Part shown: positions 35,590-45,273 of the stretch, one piece after another
How the letters are laid out: each line of letters starts with the position of its first letter
Position numbering within the stretch: position 1 is the stretch's first letter
Assembly: GCA_037384645.1 (NCBI GenBank)
Contig: JARRNT010000002.1
Location: 1-57,702 of the forward strand
DNA length: 57,702 nucleotides
Source: RI-92 sp037384645
Lineage (GTDB): Bacteria; Pseudomonadota; Gammaproteobacteria; UBA6429; Thiohalophilaceae
Reading direction: 5' to 3'
Program-made: the position numbers and the translations under genes
Notes under the pieces: model-generated
Databases searched by the model: none
Told to the model about the DNA's origin: nothing
What the model saw: the letters and a program-made list of their open reading frames with translations, nothing else

Positions 35590-37491
35590 TTAACTTTCTG
35601 CAGACCTGACCAGATTCCGCCCGGCTTCCTTTGCAATATAGAGAGCAGCATCAGCACGTTCAAACAGGGAAGGTACCAGCTCATCCTGATGATATTGTGC
35701 AACACCTGCGGATATAGTGACAACGATACGGGCATCATGGAAATGCAAGGGTGTTGCCTCTATTGCCTTGCGTAATTTCTTCGCGACCAGTATCGCATCA
35801 TCGGCAACTGTTTCCGGTAAAAGCGTAACAAATTTCTCACCACCGTAACGTGCAACAAAGTCAGTTTCCCGCACCTGGTTACTCAGCATCTCAGCCACGA
35901 CCTTTAGTACACGGTCACCGCCAGCACACCCATAGCAGTCATTGACCGACTTGAATTTGTCCACATCCCAGACGACCATCGACAATGGCGTATTGTATCG
36001 CTTGGAACGCGCAATTTCCGTCGCCAGTCTTTCCTCATAGGCCTGGCGGTTGGGAATGCCGGTCAGAACATCGCGCATGGCCTGTTCCCCGGTTTCTTCC
36101 AGACGGTTACGTAACTGACTGCTATCGGACTCCAGCGCGGAGACTTTCTCGCTCAGCTCCTGGATGGTCATTTGTGTCTGCTCGTAACGCGTCTTCTCGG
36201 CATTATGAAAATGCATTAGATGCTGATCTATCGCATCCAGGCGTGACTGGATGGTGCTTTTCAGTTGCACCATCTCACTGGCAGCCTGCATGGACTCCTG
36301 GATACCTCGGATCTCATCATGCACCGCCCTGTCCATATACAGGTAGTCCTGCCGGGATTCGGAGTAAAATCCGCCGGTTTTTTGCAAACCCAGGCCCAGG
36401 TCCTGCAGACGCATGCTCAACTGAACAAAGTACGACTCCAGCTCATCCCGTTGGTAAGCCAGCCGACTACAAATTTCTGCGACGACCTCTGCCAGTGAAT
36501 TCAGGCAATGAATCAGACCCTCAACATCGTTATTACGTTCACTATAGTATTTCTCCAGGTCAGCAATACGCGGACGCAAATCCTCGGGCGGATTCAACTG
36601 GGCAATAATCTGGTGCACGGCATGGGCCAGCGCACTGACAGACTCATCGTCAATCACGATCAGCGCTGGCTTGTCGTCGGCGTAGGCAGCCTCAACATGC
36701 TGGGCAATCACATCGACAATGGCAATCAGGTCTTTACGTTGCCGTGCCCGGTTGGTGTGTTGCTTCAGTGCCTGAAAATTGATGCGACGCCTGACCGCAT
36801 CGGGCATACGCAAGGCCAGTTGCAGTAACAAATCACCCACGGCCGGCGCCATGAGCTTCTGCGGTATTTTGCCAGCTCGCGGCTCGACTGGAGCAGCCTG
36901 CTGCTCACCGCTATTCGCCGTGGAAGCTTCAACCGACTCTGCACTGGTTTCCTGGCGCTTCAGGATTCGGTCGAGTAACTTTTGCTTACGCGTCCTGGTC
37001 GGCGCTTCTTCCTCTGCCTCTTGCTGTGCCCCTTTAACCAGGGCAATGAACTGTTCATACACCTCGCCGGCGTCATCACCGACACCGAGCTGACTGATTT
37101 GCTTTTTCAGCTGGCGAATTTCACGATCATTGGCATTGTGGATCTCCAGCTTGTCGATCAGGTCCAGCAGGATGCTGGCCGGGTGCCCCTGTTCCGAGTT
37201 CTGGCTACGAATATTATCCAGTTCCGCCACCTGAGCACTGATGTGTCCGATCAGTTCCCGCAAGCTCAGCATATCCTGCCCGTCACGCACAGCATTACGC
37301 AGCTCGGTCAGGTTCTGATTAAGATCACGATGACGATTATCGGCAGCGAGACTCAGGCTGGCAACCAGGTGGCGTAACAGGCGTTCGGTTTCCCGCCAGG
37401 CCTTTTCCCGTTCCTCTATTTCATCCAGCGCCTCGTAATAGCGGCTTTTCCAGCGGTTCTGGTTATCGACTTCCTGGTTTTGTGTCGCCAT
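35590..37491 (-). CDS. GGDEF-domain diguanylate cyclase, DgcH/PA5487-like, with GGEKF motif
   Basis: About 633 residues from ATG 37491; an in-frame GTG at 37539 is possible, and neither has a good ribosome binding site. The first 440 residues are soluble and mostly coiled-coil helices (ESYFVQLSMRLQDLGLGLQK, RYEQTQMTIQELSEKVSALE). The GGDEF domain begins at about 480 (DVLTGIPNRQAYEERL). The active site reads RYGGEKF: the usual fourth-position Glu is Lys. The inhibitory RxxD site (RETD) is five residues before it. Gene order and size match a Pseudomonas cyclase next to dsbA. Activity for c-di-GMP synthesis is uncertain. Confidence 0.85.
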   Translation of the reverse strand: MATQNQEVDNQNRWKSRYYEALDEIEEREKAWRETERLLRHLVASLSLAADNRHRDLNQNLTELRNAVRDGQDMLSLRELIGHISAQVAELDNIRSQNSEQGHPASILLDLIDKLEIHNANDREIRQLKKQISQLGVGDDAGEVYEQFIALVKGAQQEAEEEAPTRTRKQKLLDRILKRQETSAESVEASTANSGEQQAAPVEPRAGKIPQKLMAPAVGDLLLQLALRMPDAVRRRINFQALKQHTNRARQRKDLIAIVDVIAQHVEAAYADDKPALIVIDDESVSALAHAVHQIIAQLNPPEDLRPRIADLEKYYSERNNDVEGLIHCLNSLAEVVAEICSRLAYQRDELESYFVQLSMRLQDLGLGLQKTGGFYSESRQDYLYMDRAVHDEIRGIQESMQAASEMVQLKSTIQSRLDAIDQHLMHFHNAEKTRYEQTQMTIQELSEKVSALESDSSQLRNRLEETGEQAMRDVLTGIPNRQAYEERLATEIARSKRYNTPLSMVVWDVDKFKSVNDCYGCAGGDRVLKVVAEMLSNQVRETDFVARYGGEKFVTLLPETVADDAILVAKKLRKAIEATPLHFHDARIVVTISAGVAQYHQDELVPSLFERADAALYIAKEAGRNLVRSAES

Positions 37492-37640
37492 TAGGGGTGT
37501 AAGTTTATGAATAAGGTTATTGTTTATCGGTTTCGACACGCGAGATTTTAAGTGAAAACTGCGTACTACGTCGCCGAATAACCGATCAGTCGCCTAAAGC
37601 TCGGCAAGCCGCGCCTTCGTCTTTCCTGTCGGGGGATTTA

Positions 37641-38414
37641 TCAGGCGGCCCGCCGCGTCAGCTCCACGTCAGCCGGTAACTCCAGCTCCATCATAATCGG
37701 CAGGTGATCCGAGTAAGGGTGAGACAATGCCTTGATTTTATTGACGTGTATATCTGACGTTACCAGGATATGGTCAATATGATGCTGAGGCCGCCAGCTG
37801 GGGAAGGTAAACGTCTCTTCCATTGGCTGATGCAGGCGGGTCGAACTGAATAGCAACTGCATTTCCTTGCTGGCCAGTTTACAGTTCATATCACCCATGA
37901 CGATGGCATGGGGGTACTCATTCACAACCTCGCTGATGTAGGACAGTTGCTTTATACGCGCACGTGGACTCAGGGAGAGGTGCAGGATGATTACAGCCAA
38001 TGCGTGATCCTTCTGGCCAAAGCGCGCGAGGATGGCATTACGTCCCGGGATCAGGGCAGGCAGATTCAAATCCCTGACCTCGACAGGATGATAGCGACTT
38101 AACAGGCCATTACTGTGCTGGGCGAAACGCCCAAGATTACGGTTTACCTGATGGTACCAGTAGGGAAAACCCGCCTGCAGTGCAAGGTACTCAACCAGAT
38201 TGATATAGTTACTGCGCAGCGATCCTGCATCCACTTCCTGCAGACCGATCAGGTCGAACTCCTGGATGAGTCTCGCCACCTTGTCCAGATTACTCAGGCG
38301 CTGGGTATGCGGCAGCACATGCTTCCAGCTATGCGTCAGATAGTGGTGGGGACGGCGGGTGCTGATGCCCACCTGGACGTTATAACTCAATATGCGGAGG
38401 AGATGCCCGGCCAT
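37641..38414 (-). CDS. Endonuclease/exonuclease/phosphatase family protein
   Basis: 257 residues of the EEP fold: RILSYNVQVGI (Asn), LIGLQEVDAG (metal-binding Glu), VIILHLSLSPRARIKQL, IVMGDMNCKL (catalytic Asp and Asn), HHIDHILVTS and YSDHLPIMMELEL (catalytic His). No signal peptide. The substrate, nucleic acid or phospholipid/phosphate ester, cannot be read from motifs alone. It lies next to the diguanylate cyclase gene as in Pseudomonas. Confidence 0.88.
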   Translation of the reverse strand: MAGHLLRILSYNVQVGISTRRPHHYLTHSWKHVLPHTQRLSNLDKVARLIQEFDLIGLQEVDAGSLRSNYINLVEYLALQAGFPYWYHQVNRNLGRFAQHSNGLLSRYHPVEVRDLNLPALIPGRNAILARFGQKDHALAVIILHLSLSPRARIKQLSYISEVVNEYPHAIVMGDMNCKLASKEMQLLFSSTRLHQPMEETFTFPSWRPQHHIDHILVTSDIHVNKIKALSHPYSDHLPIMMELELPADVELTRRAA

Positions 38415-38489
38415 GGTTTACCATAACTCATTGAGCAAACCGGCAAGATGACAAACATCACTCGCGCACGAATTGGCATGCACCAGCCC

Positions 38490-40121
38490 TCATATGGGGC
38501 ACACCATCTCACCCAGTTTACTGGTTAACTTCAAATTCTCACTATAATCTACGGGACAGTCGATGACACTGACTGTATTTTCGTTCAGCGCCTGCTTTAA
38601 TATCGGCAACAGGTCTTCACCTTGCTCGATTCGATATCCCTTTGCCCCGAACGACTCGGCCAGTTTGACAAAATCCGGATTCCCAAAATCAATATTGGAT
38701 TTACGGCCAAACTGGTTCATTTGTTTCCATTCTATCAGACCATAAGCGCTGTCATTCCAGATCAGGATCACGATCGGTGTCTTTAGCCGCACGGCCGTCT
38801 CCAGCTCCTGCACGTTCATCAGGAAGCCGGCGTCTCCGGTCACAGCGACCACCTGGCGATCCGGGTAGGCGAGCTTGGCCGCGATGGCCCCGGGCAAGGC
38901 AATGCCCATACTCGCAAACCCGTTGGAAATGATGCAGGTGTTGGGGTATTCGCAGCGGAACATGCGCGCCATCCACATTTTATGGGCGCCGACATCAGAA
39001 ATGGCAATGCCTTCCAGCTCCATGGCGGTGCGCAGGTCCCAGATAATTTTCTGCGGTTTGACCGGCACCGACACGTCATCCTTGCAGGCGTCCATGTCCT
39101 CGATCAGGGCCGCGCGCAGGGCGCGCATGTGATTGCCGGTATGCGGGCTCGACAATTTGCTGAGCCGCATGAGCGAATGCCGGATGTCGCCGATGACACC
39201 AACCGCCACATTGTAATAGGCATCCACTTCCGCCGGAGCGGTGTCGATATGGATGATGGTCCGATCCCGGGTCGGGTGCCAGAGGTAAGGGTGGTATTCC
39301 ACCAGGTCGTAACCAACGCAAATAATCACGTCCGCCCGGTGAAAGCCACAGCTGACATAATCATTGGCCTGCAGGCCGGCACTGCCCAGTGCCATGGGGT
39401 GCTTGAACGGAATCACGCCCTTGGCCATGAAGGTATTGGCCACCGGGATTCGCAACTCGTGCGAGAATTCGTCTAATTGCTTCCAGGCCTTGCTGCGAAT
39501 CACGCCATTGCCAGCCAGGATCATGGGATTTTTGGCATTGGAAATGATCTCGGCAGCCGCATCGATTCGCTCTCCGGGCGGCTCCGGTGAATGCGGATGC
39601 TTCACGGGCAGAGGCTCGCCCAGCACGTCCATTTCGGCAATATTTTCCGGGAATTCGATAAAGGCCGCACCAAACTTCTCGGTCTGTGACACCTTAAAGG
39701 CCTTGCGCACCACTTCGGCAATGATATTAGGGGTTAACAGGCGCGAGGAGTACTTGGTCACCGCACGGAACATCTCCTCCAGGTCCAGCACCTGGTGTGA
39801 TTCCTTGTGCAGTCGATGGGTACTGGCCTGACCGGCAATAGCCACCAGCGGGGCATGGTCCATGTTGGCGTCGGCGACTCCGGTTACCAGGTTGGTGGCC
39901 CCCGGACCCAGGGTGGAGAGGCAGACACCGGCCTTGCCCGTCAGGCGGCCATAGACATCTGCCATGAACGCCGCGCCCTGTTCGTGGCGCACGGTGATGA
40001 ACTGGATGGAAGAATCCAGCAGTGCATCCATTACGTCCAGATTTTCTTCACCCGGGATCCCGAAGATGTATTCCACACCCTCGTTTTCCAGACAACGGAT
40101 GAACAATTCCGAGGCCTTCAT
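38490..40121 (-). CDS. Acetolactate synthase-type TPP enzyme (catabolic AlsS/IlvB-like)
   Basis: 543 residues, three-domain thiamine diphosphate enzyme. FIFGIPGEENLDVMDALL and RHEQGAAFMADVYGRLTG (catalytic Glu) form the N-terminal PYR domain, and VTGDAGFLMNVQELETAV is the TPP-binding motif of the C-terminal domain. It most likely condenses two pyruvates to acetolactate. No small regulatory subunit gene follows, which fits the catabolic or stand-alone type. Strong AAGGAGGG site before the ATG. It is inserted in a gene order otherwise shared with Pseudomonas. Confidence 0.88.
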   Translation of the reverse strand: MKASELFIRCLENEGVEYIFGIPGEENLDVMDALLDSSIQFITVRHEQGAAFMADVYGRLTGKAGVCLSTLGPGATNLVTGVADANMDHAPLVAIAGQASTHRLHKESHQVLDLEEMFRAVTKYSSRLLTPNIIAEVVRKAFKVSQTEKFGAAFIEFPENIAEMDVLGEPLPVKHPHSPEPPGERIDAAAEIISNAKNPMILAGNGVIRSKAWKQLDEFSHELRIPVANTFMAKGVIPFKHPMALGSAGLQANDYVSCGFHRADVIICVGYDLVEYHPYLWHPTRDRTIIHIDTAPAEVDAYYNVAVGVIGDIRHSLMRLSKLSSPHTGNHMRALRAALIEDMDACKDDVSVPVKPQKIIWDLRTAMELEGIAISDVGAHKMWMARMFRCEYPNTCIISNGFASMGIALPGAIAAKLAYPDRQVVAVTGDAGFLMNVQELETAVRLKTPIVILIWNDSAYGLIEWKQMNQFGRKSNIDFGNPDFVKLAESFGAKGYRIEQGEDLLPILKQALNENTVSVIDCPVDYSENLKLTSKLGEMVCPI

Positions 40122-40206
40122 GCCCGCCCTCCTTAAGCTTGCTTGTTAGTGCTTATCGGCGCCCTCCTAAAATACCTTATCGTACGCCCTAACATAACCA
40201 CTCAGT

Positions 40207-40857
40207 TTATTTTTTGTGCTTATGGAGTTCGACTTCTTTCTTGATGAGGTAGTCGGTCACCTTGAGCATGCCGGTTTCACCATCGGTCAGGGACGCATAG
40301 GTCCGGTATTTACCGTCGATCACCAGGGTCGGGACCCCGTCAATGCCATAACGCCTGGTGAGCTCCTTGGCCCGGTCGACTTTCATGTCCACCCCAAATG
40401 AGTGCATGGTTTGCTTGAACAGCTTCTTGCTGACACCGTATTTTGCATAGAAGTTGGCCAGGGCATCCTCACTAAATAACTGCTCGTGGTCCTTGTGGAT
40501 CGCATCGAACAGGGCCTCATGGGTCTTCTTCAATACCCCCAGCAATTGCGCTGTATAGTATGCACGGGCATGCAATTCCCACAACGGATGGTTGGGAAAT
40601 ACGGCGGGTACGCGCTCGAATTCGACATCAGACGGCAGGTGTTTGAGCCAGGCAACCAGCTTTGGCTCAAAGTGATAACAATGGGGACATCCGTACCAGA
40701 ACATTTCCACGACCTGGACCTTCTTGGTATCCGTCGGTACCGGCGGCTTGATCGCCAGGTACTCGATCCCCTGGTCATAGCTGGCCATAGCAGGCATGGC
40801 CTGTAGCATTAACAGACCCACGATAACAACCAGCCAATGAAATCGCTTTTTCATCAT
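40207..40857 (-). CDS. dsbA: Thiol:disulfide interchange protein DsbA
   Basis: Periplasmic oxidase that makes disulfides in exported proteins. 216 residues, signal peptide LVVIVGLLMLQAMPAMA, active site FWYGCPHCYHFEP (Cys57, Cys60) and cis-proline loop YGIDGVPTLVIDG. It needs DsbB for reoxidation, which is not in the window. It lies near cytochrome c and cytochrome maturation genes, as in Pseudomonas. Confidence 0.95.
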   Translation of the reverse strand: MMKKRFHWLVVIVGLLMLQAMPAMASYDQGIEYLAIKPPVPTDTKKVQVVEMFWYGCPHCYHFEPKLVAWLKHLPSDVEFERVPAVFPNHPLWELHARAYYTAQLLGVLKKTHEALFDAIHKDHEQLFSEDALANFYAKYGVSKKLFKQTMHSFGVDMKVDRAKELTRRYGIDGVPTLVIDGKYRTYASLTDGETGMLKVTDYLIKKEVELHKHKK

Positions 40858-41076
40858 TTTTCTCCGCGTCTAGTCAAAATTACAAACAGCAATGTGGTTT
40901 GATACAGGGCAAGGCCCATTGTTCCCCGCATATTAACGGCGAAACGGGTCATGGCAAAGTGTCGATGTCTCACTGCACCTTGCCCGCTAACGAAAGAATC
41001 CTGCGTCTGCGTCTTTGCATAGCATGACGCAGCCAGCTGAACCGGACATGAAAACGGGTAGTATTCTGATCAGGCA

Positions 41077-41108
41077 CCGGTATGGCATGACCTCCCATGC
41101 CATACCGG
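41077..41108. other. Perfect 13-base stem-loop after ccsA
   Basis: CCGGTATGGCATG (41077-41089), six-base loop, complement at 41096-41108, located nine bases after the ccsA stop. No T-run follows on the minus strand, so this may be an mRNA-stabilising hairpin or a protein-binding palindrome rather than a terminator. Confidence 0.5.
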
Positions 41109-41117
41109 CCAGGAATT

Positions 41118-42524
41118 TTACAATCTGCCGTAGGAATGCAGGCCGGACAGGAACATGTTTACGCCCAGGAAGGCGAAGGTCGTGACGAACAGACCAACCA
41201 CGGCCCACCAGGCCAGCGGCGTGCCCCGCCAGCCCTTGGTCAGGCGCAGGTGCAGCCAGGCCGCATAGTTGAGCCAGACGATCAGGGCCCAGGTCTCTTT
41301 CGGGTCCCAGGACCAGAATCCGCCCCAGGCCTCTGCCGCCCACAGGGCACCCAGGACCGTCGCCAGGGTGAAGAAGCCAAAGCCCAGACCCACGGCCTTG
41401 TGCATGATGTCATCCATCACTTCCATCTTGGGCAGGTTGTCATAGCCGATGTGGCGGATTGCCCGCACCGAACCAAAACCCAGCAACCACAGCCCGCCCA
41501 TGGTTAAGAAGACCGTCCCGAAGGCCAGGCCGGCATCGGTGAAAGAGCTGATCCCGAATTTATACAGGGCCAGCGGGGCACCGACGATGAAAACAATCAC
41601 CATGGCCAGAATCGGCGAGAAGCGTTTCGGGTCCTTGGCATGATCGATCAGCAAGTAGAACAGGCCGAGCATCGCCGCCAGCGAGAACGAACCATAACCG
41701 ATAAAGTTGGCCGGTACGTGAATCTTCATCCAGTAACTCTTGAGTGCCGGGACCAGGGGTTCAATCGCACCACCGTTCTGATCAAACTGGAACCAGAGCA
41801 GGAAGGCGATGGCTGCGCTGATGACCAGCAGCACAAAACCGCCCATGGTCCGGGTCTTGTACTTGTGTTCGTAGTGCAGATAGATCAGCGCCGTTACGAT
41901 GGAAAACAGGATAAACACTTCGTACAGGTTACTCACCGGGATGTGGCCGACATCCAGCCCGATCAGGTAAGACTCACGCCAGCGTACCATCATCCCGATC
42001 AAACCCATGGCCACCGCGCTCCAGGTCATGGCACTGGCGACCTTGCCGATGAAGACATTGCGGCTGAACAGGTGCACGAAATAGGTGACCGTCGCCAGGA
42101 TAAACAGGGCGCTCATCCACATGATGGCGGAGGTACTGGACAGCAAATAGGTAAACAGGAAACGATGATGGACCTTGTCCGTGAAACTGGAGAGTGCGGC
42201 TATCGCCTCACGCCCGCTCATGCCCTGGGCCTTGAGTGCCGCCACCGCCGGTTCGTACAGGGTGACCGCAACCAGGCTCACCGCCGCCACCACCGCCAGC
42301 AGAACGCGGATCGACTTCCAGTACCAGCCAAACACGCTGAGCCCTGCCGCCGCTGCGAACATGATGATGACACCGTAGTAACTCATCAAATACGAATATT
42401 TGTGATAGGCAAAGATTGCGCCCGCAAACAGCAGGATCGCGTAGACCCAGTCGATCGGACTGAGCGAACGGAAAAAAGAACGGGGGCGCAGGTGTTCGTG
42501 AATTGCCTGTTGGGTTACTGACAT
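41118..42524 (-). CDS. ccsA: Cytochrome c biogenesis protein CcsA (System II haem handling)
   Basis: 468 residues from ATG 42524 (TGAGGAATT upstream). A polytopic protein with the periplasmic haem-binding WWD motif WGGFWSWDPKETWALIVWL and flanking histidines. With ResB it moves haem out and attaches it to CXXCH motifs. It follows resB by 20 bases. The N-terminal 120 residues contain extra helices, as is common in the longer proteobacterial type. Confidence 0.92.
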   Translation of the reverse strand: MSVTQQAIHEHLRPRSFFRSLSPIDWVYAILLFAGAIFAYHKYSYLMSYYGVIIMFAAAAGLSVFGWYWKSIRVLLAVVAAVSLVAVTLYEPAVAALKAQGMSGREAIAALSSFTDKVHHRFLFTYLLSSTSAIMWMSALFILATVTYFVHLFSRNVFIGKVASAMTWSAVAMGLIGMMVRWRESYLIGLDVGHIPVSNLYEVFILFSIVTALIYLHYEHKYKTRTMGGFVLLVISAAIAFLLWFQFDQNGGAIEPLVPALKSYWMKIHVPANFIGYGSFSLAAMLGLFYLLIDHAKDPKRFSPILAMVIVFIVGAPLALYKFGISSFTDAGLAFGTVFLTMGGLWLLGFGSVRAIRHIGYDNLPKMEVMDDIMHKAVGLGFGFFTLATVLGALWAAEAWGGFWSWDPKETWALIVWLNYAAWLHLRLTKGWRGTPLAWWAVVGLFVTTFAFLGVNMFLSGLHSYGRL

Positions 42525-42543
42525 GATCAATTCCTCACTTATG

Positions 42544-44568
42544 CTATGCCTTGAGCAGACTGTCCAGCCTGTCTGCCAGGTCTTTATAATGTTTGCGGAA
42601 ATCCGCTGTATTTCGGTTGCCACTGCCGGCAAACAACAATTGCTGCTTGCCATCCTCATCCCTGTACAACACCAGCCACAGGCGCTGATGGCTGATATAG
42701 AAGAGTAAAAATACGCCAGCTATCAGCATGGCACAACCCAGGATCAGGACGAAGTTTCCCGGACTCCGGGTTATTTGCAGGGTGGATTCTTGGACCTGTT
42801 TGAAATCAGTTAGTTGCACATAAAACGGGCTGCCGTACAGATACAGCTGGCGGATCGCGTCGATGGCATCGAAATAAAAGCGTTCCTGGGCCTGGGTGAT
42901 ATCCTGCGCGGATTTGATCACCCCGTCCTGCTTGAGCACATCGACATAAACGGCCTGCAACAGGCTGGTCAGGACCTTATTATAGGCGTCGGCCATTTTC
43001 GCCTGCTGGTCCTTGGTTTTGGCCATTTTTTTGATCTGGGCGTCGATCGCCTCATAACCACCGTACAGGAACCTGTCTTCCAGATTCACCATGCTGTTCA
43101 CGACGGTGGATTTCATTTTGTCCATACCCGGAACAGATTGAGTCTTCATCAGCCGGTCCACGGTCTTTTCGGCAATGCGGGTGACGAGTGGCCCGTTACT
43201 CAGGGCCGCCTCAAAATCCATGAAGCGCTTGATCGTGTACTTGTCATCAGCCGGGATATGCAGGTAGCGATAATCTTCGGAGACACTGCTGCGCATCCCG
43301 GTCAGGAAAAAGTAACGGCCATCGAACTCAATCGGTGACATGTAATTCACGTATTCACGGGCGACACCCTGCTTGTCGCGCACGCGGAATATCACGCTGG
43401 GCCCGTAGTTCTTGAACTTGTGATGCTGGGGATCATTCTTTGGCGCGGGAAATACGTTGAATTTCTTGAAGTTGGCGAACTCAAGGGTCAGCGGCCCCTG
43501 TCGCGTATCGACGGTAGCCTGGCTATTGACCGTACTATTCACTTCCAGCGTATGTAGCTTGGGGGTAAAGAATGGCCACAGCTTCAGTTTCAAATGCGAT
43601 CCGCCGTCGCCAAACGAGGCCTGGAAGATGTTGTAGCCGCGATATTCCAGCGGATGGTTGACCGAGATGGTCTTGTGCAGCGGCTGTTTCAACCGCGGGT
43701 CGTGAATGATCAATTCACTCTTGAACTCCTTGGGCTGGCCGGTGTTGTATTGTTCAACCGTGAATTTTTTCAGCTCAATGGAAAATGGCAGGTATTGCAA
43801 GAGCACGCCATTACCCATGTTCAACAGGGTATAATTCGCGCTTTGCCCCTCCGGGATTTGCGTACTGCCACGAAACGCAAAGGACTGCCCCGGCTGCAGC
43901 ACGGCCTTGGCCGGAAAATCACTCACGCTCTGGATCTGGACATTGTTCGGCACCGGCATCAGCTGGCCAAGCCAGTGGCGCACGGTCAGGTCAAACTTGG
44001 CATTCAGAAATGCGCCAACGCAAATCACCACGATACCGGTATGCGCCAGGAGGTAACCGACGCGATTGAACTTGCCGCGCATGCCGGCAATGACCCTGCG
44101 GCCTTCGTGTTGTTTTTCCCGTGTGCGGTAACCGTTGACGTTGAGGAAGCGGTGCAGCTGGCTCAACACACCCTCGTCCTGCTCGACCTGCCAGCTCCGC
44201 GCATTTTCCATGGTACTCAGGGTCTTTAACTGGGCATTGAGCCGGAAGTTACGCATCTCCTGCAACATGGTCGGCAGGTTGCGGTAAATACACACGCTGG
44301 TTGAGACGACCAGAAAAGCAAGCAGTAGTAAAAACCACAGCGAGCCGTATACATCATACAGGCGCAGCATCTTGAAGTATTCGTGCCAGAACGGCCCGAA
44401 CTGAATGATGTAGTCGTTGTAATTCTGGTTTTGCTTAAGGACAGTGCCGATCACCGAGGCAATGGCAATCACCACCAGGATTGTGATGGCCAGGTTCATC
44501 GAACCCAGAAAATCGAGCACGACGCTGCGGCGGGTATTACTTGCAGCTTGTGTCTCTTGCGTCGTCAT
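42544..44568 (-). CDS. resB: Cytochrome c biogenesis protein ResB (System II)
   Basis: 674 residues, ResB family. The helices near the N-terminus (SMNLAITILVVIAIASVIGT, SLWFLLLLAFLVVSTSVCIY) and VGYLLAHTGIVVICVGAFLNAKF precede a large periplasmic domain, and a last helix (GNFVLILGCAMLIAGVFLLFYISHQR) follows. It works with CcsA as the System II synthetase that matures the c-type cytochromes encoded just upstream. A terminator separates it from those genes, so it has its own promoter. Confidence 0.92.
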   Translation of the reverse strand: MTTQETQAASNTRRSVVLDFLGSMNLAITILVVIAIASVIGTVLKQNQNYNDYIIQFGPFWHEYFKMLRLYDVYGSLWFLLLLAFLVVSTSVCIYRNLPTMLQEMRNFRLNAQLKTLSTMENARSWQVEQDEGVLSQLHRFLNVNGYRTREKQHEGRRVIAGMRGKFNRVGYLLAHTGIVVICVGAFLNAKFDLTVRHWLGQLMPVPNNVQIQSVSDFPAKAVLQPGQSFAFRGSTQIPEGQSANYTLLNMGNGVLLQYLPFSIELKKFTVEQYNTGQPKEFKSELIIHDPRLKQPLHKTISVNHPLEYRGYNIFQASFGDGGSHLKLKLWPFFTPKLHTLEVNSTVNSQATVDTRQGPLTLEFANFKKFNVFPAPKNDPQHHKFKNYGPSVIFRVRDKQGVAREYVNYMSPIEFDGRYFFLTGMRSSVSEDYRYLHIPADDKYTIKRFMDFEAALSNGPLVTRIAEKTVDRLMKTQSVPGMDKMKSTVVNSMVNLEDRFLYGGYEAIDAQIKKMAKTKDQQAKMADAYNKVLTSLLQAVYVDVLKQDGVIKSAQDITQAQERFYFDAIDAIRQLYLYGSPFYVQLTDFKQVQESTLQITRSPGNFVLILGCAMLIAGVFLLFYISHQRLWLVLYRDEDGKQQLLFAGSGNRNTADFRKHYKDLADRLDSLLKA

Positions 44569-44590
44569 ATTGTCGTACTACTTGCCTTAT

Positions 44591-44623
44591 AAAAAACAAA
44601 GGGCGGCCAGATGATGGCCGCCC
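44591..44623 (-). terminator. Rho-independent terminator after the cytochrome c genes
   Basis: A nine-base GC-rich stem (GGGCGGCCA with TGGCCGCCC, loop GATGA) followed on the minus strand by TTTGTTTTTT. It ends the c5-c4 transcript before resB. Confidence 0.92.
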
Positions 44624-44655
44624 CTACATCATACATCACAGCTGGCGCAGATTGA

Positions 44656-45273
44656 TCAGTGCAGGCCGGACACGTATTCAGCGACCGCCTTGATCTCCTT
44701 ATCATCCATGCGCTTGGCGATATCGCGCATGATGGCGCCGGCCGTATCCTTGGGATTGGCGCCGCGTGCGCCGGAACGAAAGTCCTTGAGGGTCTTGGCA
44801 ACATAATCGGCATGCTGTCCGCCCAGGCTCGGATACCTGGCAGGCGGGTTACCGGCACCATTGGGGCTGTGACAGGCCATGCAGGCCGGCACGGATTTGG
44901 TCTCGATACCACCGCGATAAATGCGTTCACCCAGTTCGCGCATGGCCGGATTGGTAGCGGCACCCAGGGTACGGGTCTGTTGCGAGAAATAGGCAGCGAG
45001 GTTTTCCATGTCCTGCTTGTTCAGGCTGGCGACCTGCGGCGACATGATGGGATTTTTGCGGATGCCGGCCTTGAAGTTCTCGAGCTGTTTAAGAAGGTAA
45101 CCGGCGTTTTGTCCTGCCAGTTTCGGGTAATTCGGGATTGTCGCGTTACCGTCTGCCCCGTGACAGCCGGCACACACCTGCGCCTTGCTGCGGCCGGCAT
45201 CAGCGTTCCCGGCCGCCAGGGCCGGGCTTGCCACGACAATCGCGATCAGGCTGATTGCGACTGTTTTGATCAT
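44656..45273 (-). CDS. Dihaem cytochrome c4
   Basis: 205 residues, signal peptide VAISLIAIVVASPALA, two haem sites: CAGCHGADGN (Cys34-His38) and CMACHSPNGAG (Cys131-His135), with later Met residues as likely axial ligands. The two halves are homologous, the c4 layout. It is periplasmic and passes electrons to terminal oxidases. The start overlaps the monohaem cytochrome stop by four bases. The order c5-like then c4 beside engB matches Pseudomonas. Confidence 0.93.
   Translation of the reverse strand: MIKTVAISLIAIVVASPALAAGNADAGRSKAQVCAGCHGADGNATIPNYPKLAGQNAGYLLKQLENFKAGIRKNPIMSPQVASLNKQDMENLAAYFSQQTRTLGAATNPAMRELGERIYRGGIETKSVPACMACHSPNGAGNPPARYPSLGGQHADYVAKTLKDFRSGARGANPKDTAGAIMRDIAKRMDDKEIKAVAEYVSGLH

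Noticed and set aside
41640..42521. 293-codon plus-strand ORF over ccsA
   Set aside because: Antisense to a clear CcsA with the WWD motif; the translation is rich in His, Gln and Arg without any domain.
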